DNA from: an uncultured Ruminococcus sp.
GTDB taxonomy: Bacteria; Bacillota; Clostridia; Oscillospirales; Acutalibacteraceae
DNA: 6,317 nucleotides
Reading direction: 5' to 3'
NCBI GenBank assembly: GCA_902772755.1
Contig: CACYCD010000213.1
Location: 1-6,317, forward strand
Shown: in pieces, positions 6,201 to 6,317 of the stretch
Layout of the letters: every line of letters begins with the position of its first letter
Position numbering within the stretch: position 1 is the first letter of the stretch
Notes under the pieces: generated by a model
Database searches by the model: none
What the model saw: the letters and a program-made list of their open reading frames with translations, nothing else
What the model was told of the DNA's origin: nothing
Translations under genes and position numbers: made by a program

Positions 6201-6317
6201 CGCAAAACCAACCAAACCGCCAACAAGCCAGCCAAGACTTGATGTTATAACGCTGACTAAGGTTGAAGCAGTTACTGCTTCTTCTGCACTGTTGTGTACC
6301 TCAACATTCTGTAGTTC
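1..6317 (-). CDS. Giant repeat-containing surface protein with Cna_B domain (internal fragment, open at both ends)
   Basis: I translated the minus strand codon by codon (complete codons at 3-6317) and found 2,105 sense codons with no stop. Neither start nor terminator is in the window, so the protein exceeds 2,100 residues. In order it shows: an incomplete repeat (1-45); about 16 divergent units with paired GG[F/Y]xG motifs (46-1915); a Tyr-rich non-repeat region (1916-2025); an acidic Pro-containing linker (2026-2039); and a truncated Cna_B-type domain (2040-2105). Cna_B domains are known as stalk modules of Gram-positive wall proteins and pilins, so a secreted, wall-anchored adhesin or fibrous stalk is the inferred role; ligand unknown. 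The repeated [I/V]-x-[N/D]-[C/S]-x-[V/I] strands and glycine turns suggest a right-handed beta-helix-like or similar beta solenoid fold. The fragment has about 27 cysteines, unusual for a Gram-positive surface protein. The reading frame is certain; the function is not. Confidence 0.95.
201..242 (-). other. Acidic Pro-containing linker (residues 2026-2039)
   Basis: A 14-residue stretch, IPEPDEGQDPCDP, rich in Pro, Asp and Glu with one Cys (2037). It immediately precedes the first strand of the Cna_B domain and looks like an inter-domain hinge. Confidence 0.6.
243..572 (-). other. Tyr-rich non-repeat domain between array and Cna_B (residues 1916-2025)
   Basis: No glycine motif occurs here. Eleven of 110 residues are Tyr, including clusters at 1977-1988. 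Asp/Glu are frequent, Trp occurs at 1984 and 2023, and an N-N-N run sits at 1918-1920. Possibly a small globular domain or spacer joining the repeat stalk to the Cna_B module. I do not recognise a family. Confidence 0.55.
573..842 (-). repeat. Repeat unit 16, last of the array (residues 1826-1915)
   Basis: Opens with V-K-N-C-K-V-T-G (1832-1839), then DGYDV. A glycine-rich loop leads to GGFVG at 1865. The second motif is eroded to GPYSG at 1895, still 30 residues on. Repeat character ends after it, making this the C-terminal cap of the array. Confidence 0.75.
843..1388 (-). repeat. Repeat unit 15 with long leucine-rich extension (residues 1644-1825)
   Basis: Motifs are GGFAG at 1674 and GGFVG at 1703, exactly 29 apart, with I-E-D-C-N-V between. 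About 120 residues follow before the next unit. Roughly residues 1724-1783 are leucine/valine-rich (LVKLLYVDKLENLDLINL, then LLGL twice). Residues about 1784-1825 are acidic and polar. Confidence 0.8.
1389..1694 (-). repeat. Repeat unit 14 (residues 1542-1643)
   Basis: Opens DIFRTYIYYSEVNG, then SGIVVKAHN. Motifs are GGFAG at 1583 and GGFIG at 1612, 29 apart, separated by I-K-N-S-K-V. Its opening is clearly alike to that of unit 15 (DIFGTVIYDCNVSG, then DGIVVKS), suggesting these neighbours are among the closest relatives in the array. Confidence 0.82.
1471..1493 (-). repeat. 23-base direct repeat, copy A (unit 14)
   Basis: Identical over 23 bases to positions 5731-5753, and in the same reading frame. 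It encodes the NYNGGFIG region of unit 14. The flanks differ immediately on both sides. Confidence 0.8.
1695..2012 (-). repeat. Repeat unit 13 (residues 1436-1541)
   Basis: Signature I-R-D-A-N-V-S, then KGFGFIVEG. Motifs are GGFAG at 1470, preceded by a duplicated FAG, and GGFVG at 1505, 35 apart. LADIGSVAKVGSSGS follows, parallel to unit 8. It ends in a leucine segment LLDIF. Confidence 0.8.
1897..1920 (-). repeat. 12-base near-perfect tandem duplication at a GGFAG motif
   Basis: Plus-strand cctgcaaaaccg is followed by cctgcaaaacgt, differing only at the last two bases. It is in frame and produces RFAGGFAG at residues 1467-1474 of unit 13. This is the same kind of motif-level duplication as in unit 12. 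Confidence 0.75.
2013..2363 (-). repeat. Repeat unit 12 (residues 1319-1435)
   Basis: Opens KVFVPNINISSV, matching the opening of unit 10. Motifs are GGYAG at 1354 and GGYVG at 1394, 40 apart. The first is doubled at DNA level (GYAGGYAG, a 12-base tandem duplication). V-K-E-C-N-V (1376-1381) is the ladder strand. Confidence 0.8.
2245..2268 (-). repeat. 12-base perfect tandem duplication at a GGYAG motif
   Basis: The plus-strand 12-mer cctgcataaccg occurs twice head to tail. It is in frame (four codons) and produces GYAGGYAG at residues 1351-1358 of unit 12. Confidence 0.85.
2364..2816 (-). repeat. Repeat unit 11 with long non-motif insertion (residues 1168-1318)
   Basis: About 85 residues (1170-1254) precede the first motif, with Trp/Tyr-rich content and a lone GGYGK at about 1206. 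Then come GGYVG at 1256 and GGYAG at 1285, exactly 29 apart. The unit ends in a leucine/glutamine segment leading to KVFVP. Confidence 0.75.
2817..3203 (-). repeat. Repeat unit 10, Cys-rich (residues 1039-1167)
   Basis: Opens KVFVPVVRNS, then has four cysteines in 27 residues (1052, 1055, 1073, 1078), two of them flanking the motif GGYCG at 1075. The second motif, GGFTG at 1138, lies 63 residues on. The insertion between is Asn/Thr/Trp-rich (about 1083-1122). Confidence 0.78.
3204..3500 (-). repeat. Repeat unit 9 (residues 940-1038)
   Basis: Compact unit of 99 residues. Signature I-E-H-S-D-V-E-G, then a GGFSV variant at 956, then the pair GGFAG at 974 and GGYVG at 1003, exactly 29 apart. C990 is in the ladder strand (D-S-N-C). 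The leucine segment SLLKVFVP overlaps the start of the next unit. Confidence 0.8.
3501..3902 (-). repeat. Repeat unit 8 (residues 806-939)
   Basis: Opens with AYVPFVKNAGV, then EGFTVVA (824-830). Motifs are GGFAG at 847 and GGYVG at 904, 57 apart, with a Lys/Tyr/Asp/Ser-rich insertion between (about 866-898). After the second motif comes KADIGSAASVGGG, matched in unit 13 by LADIGSVAKVG. A leucine segment follows. Confidence 0.8.
3903..4280 (-). repeat. Repeat unit 7 (residues 680-805)
   Basis: Begins IPKYTSC, then KGYVQA (698-703). The motifs, GGFVA at 707 and GGFGG at 769, are 62 apart because of a basic and hydrophilic insertion (about 725-760). A further GGLAG at 778 follows directly, giving a very glycine-rich stretch at 768-785. 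It ends with an acidic leucine segment (ELDELLGVV). Confidence 0.7.
4281..4592 (-). repeat. Repeat unit 6 (residues 576-679)
   Basis: Opens with the signature I-D-N-S-T-V-T-G, then DGYTVEA (590-596), close to units 5 and 16. Motifs are GGFIA at 611 (last Gly replaced by Ala) and GGFIG at 643, 32 apart, with I-T-N-C at 622-625 between. A leucine segment near 664-680 ends the unit. Confidence 0.75.
4593..4898 (-). repeat. Repeat unit 5 (residues 474-575)
   Basis: Starts with the strand/loop signature ending EGYEV at 486-490. Motifs are GGAVG at 505 and GGFIG at 535, 30 apart. An acidic Ser/Asp loop at 491-503 lies just before the first motif. The unit ends in a leucine-rich segment (LLGLNNLIKIKNLLKLG, 557-573). 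It is the first unit with the full consensus order. Confidence 0.75.
4899..5243 (-). repeat. Repeat unit 4, degenerate (residues 359-473)
   Basis: Both motifs lack the aromatic residue: GGIVG at 390 and GGIAG at 444, 54 apart. The extra residues (about 395-435) form an unrelated insertion containing A-F-W-Q-A-A-P. Cys at 373 occupies the ladder position before the first motif. This and unit 5 are the most degenerate of the array. Confidence 0.65.
5244..5573 (-). repeat. Repeat unit 3 (residues 249-358)
   Basis: GGFAG at 277 and GGFAG at 312, 35 apart, with M-R-D-C at 258-261 and A-I-D-C at 288-291 in ladder positions. The tail (about 320-358) is a Ser/Asp/Asn-rich loop and a leucine-containing segment. 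Confidence 0.75.
5574..5837 (-). repeat. Repeat unit 2 (residues 161-248)
   Basis: Shortest N-terminal unit. It has an extra degenerate GGTVG at 180, then GGFIG at 192 and GGFSG at 222, 30 apart. Ladder segments carry Cys at 174 and 206. The NYNGGFIG motif here is nearly the same as that in unit 14 and shares a 23-base identical stretch with it. A short leucine segment around 234-245 closes the unit. Confidence 0.75.
5731..5753 (-). repeat. 23-base direct repeat, copy B (unit 2)
   Basis: Partner of the copy at 1471-1493, 4,260 bases away and in frame. It encodes the NYNGGFIG region of unit 2, although neighbouring units have diverged. Shared ancestry plus gene conversion, or simple codon conservation, could explain it. 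Confidence 0.8.
5838..6181 (-). repeat. Repeat unit 1 (residues 46-160)
   Basis: Motif pair GGFAG at 73 and GGFIG at 104, 31 residues apart. Between them is a strand with E-N-C at 86-88, the ladder position. The second half is a leucine-rich, Gly/Pro-broken stretch at about 126-160 (DLLSSLL, LGLGDLITILL), the first of the array's hydrophobic segments. Confidence 0.75.
6183..6317 (-). repeat. Incomplete repeat unit at the N-terminal edge
   Basis: Residues 1-45 start with a strand-like LQNVEVHNS segment and contain a GGLVG motif at 33-37, 40 residues before the next one. This is probably the second half of a unit whose first motif lies beyond the window. The stretch around W30-F45 is very hydrophobic, but it holds the glycine motif and sits among repeats, so a membrane helix is less likely. 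Confidence 0.6.

Noticed and set aside
6183..6242. Hydrophobic stretch (residues 26-45) as a membrane helix or signal peptide
   Set aside because: It contains the repeat motif GGLVG, has no preceding start or basic N-region, and is flanked by repeat sequence in the same frame.
1..6317. Autotransporter or other Gram-negative giant adhesin
   Set aside because: The Cna_B domain after the repeats points to a Gram-positive wall protein, and no haemagglutinin-type or autotransporter feature was seen. The far ends are outside the window, so this is not absolute.
1..6317. Promoters, terminators, riboswitches, tRNA or rRNA genes
   Set aside because: There is no intergenic space anywhere in the window, and no stem-loop with a T-run or RNA-like conserved segment was noticed.

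Overview
The window lies entirely inside one very large protein-coding gene on the minus strand. Reading the minus strand in the register whose complete codons cover positions 3-6317 gives 2,105 consecutive sense codons. There is no stop and no identifiable start, so both ends of the gene lie outside: the N-terminus beyond position 6317 and the C-terminus before position 1. I see no other gene, RNA, promoter, terminator or mobile element. The apparent plus-strand reading frames are shadows of this one frame.

Layout in protein order (right to left on the plus strand; fragment residue n covers bases 6318-3n to 6320-3n). Residues 1-45 are the tail of an incomplete repeat. Residues 46-1915 form an array of about 16 divergent units. 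Each unit has two glycine motifs of the form G-G-[F/Y]-x-G, mostly 29-35 residues apart. Around them are short beta-strand-like segments of the form [I/V]-x-[N/D]-[C/S]-x-[V/I], and after them a leucine-rich segment. Mean unit spacing is about 120 residues. Residues 1916-2025 are a non-repetitive Tyr-rich region. Residues 2026-2039 are a Pro/Asp/Glu linker. Residues 2040-2105 are the first part of a Cna_B-type (collagen-binding-protein B / pilin-like) domain, cut by the window edge.

The combination of an enormous glycine-motif repeat stalk and a C-terminal Cna_B domain is typical of secreted, wall-attached surface proteins of Gram-positive bacteria. Codon use at about half GC, the absence of periplasmic or outer-membrane hallmarks, and the Cna_B domain suggest a Bacillota (Clostridia) member, perhaps a gut or rumen Ruminococcus/Oscillospiraceae relative. 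This is inference; no marker gene is present. The expected signal peptide and sortase (LPxTG-like) anchor would lie outside the window and were not seen.

The most interesting content is the architecture itself: a paired-GGFxG repeat that I do not recognise as a named family, apparently a beta-helix-like fibre. It has a Cys/Ser/Asn ladder, a more degenerate N-terminal half and a more regular C-terminal half, local 12-base duplications at the motifs, and lineage-like clusters of GGY versus GGF variants.
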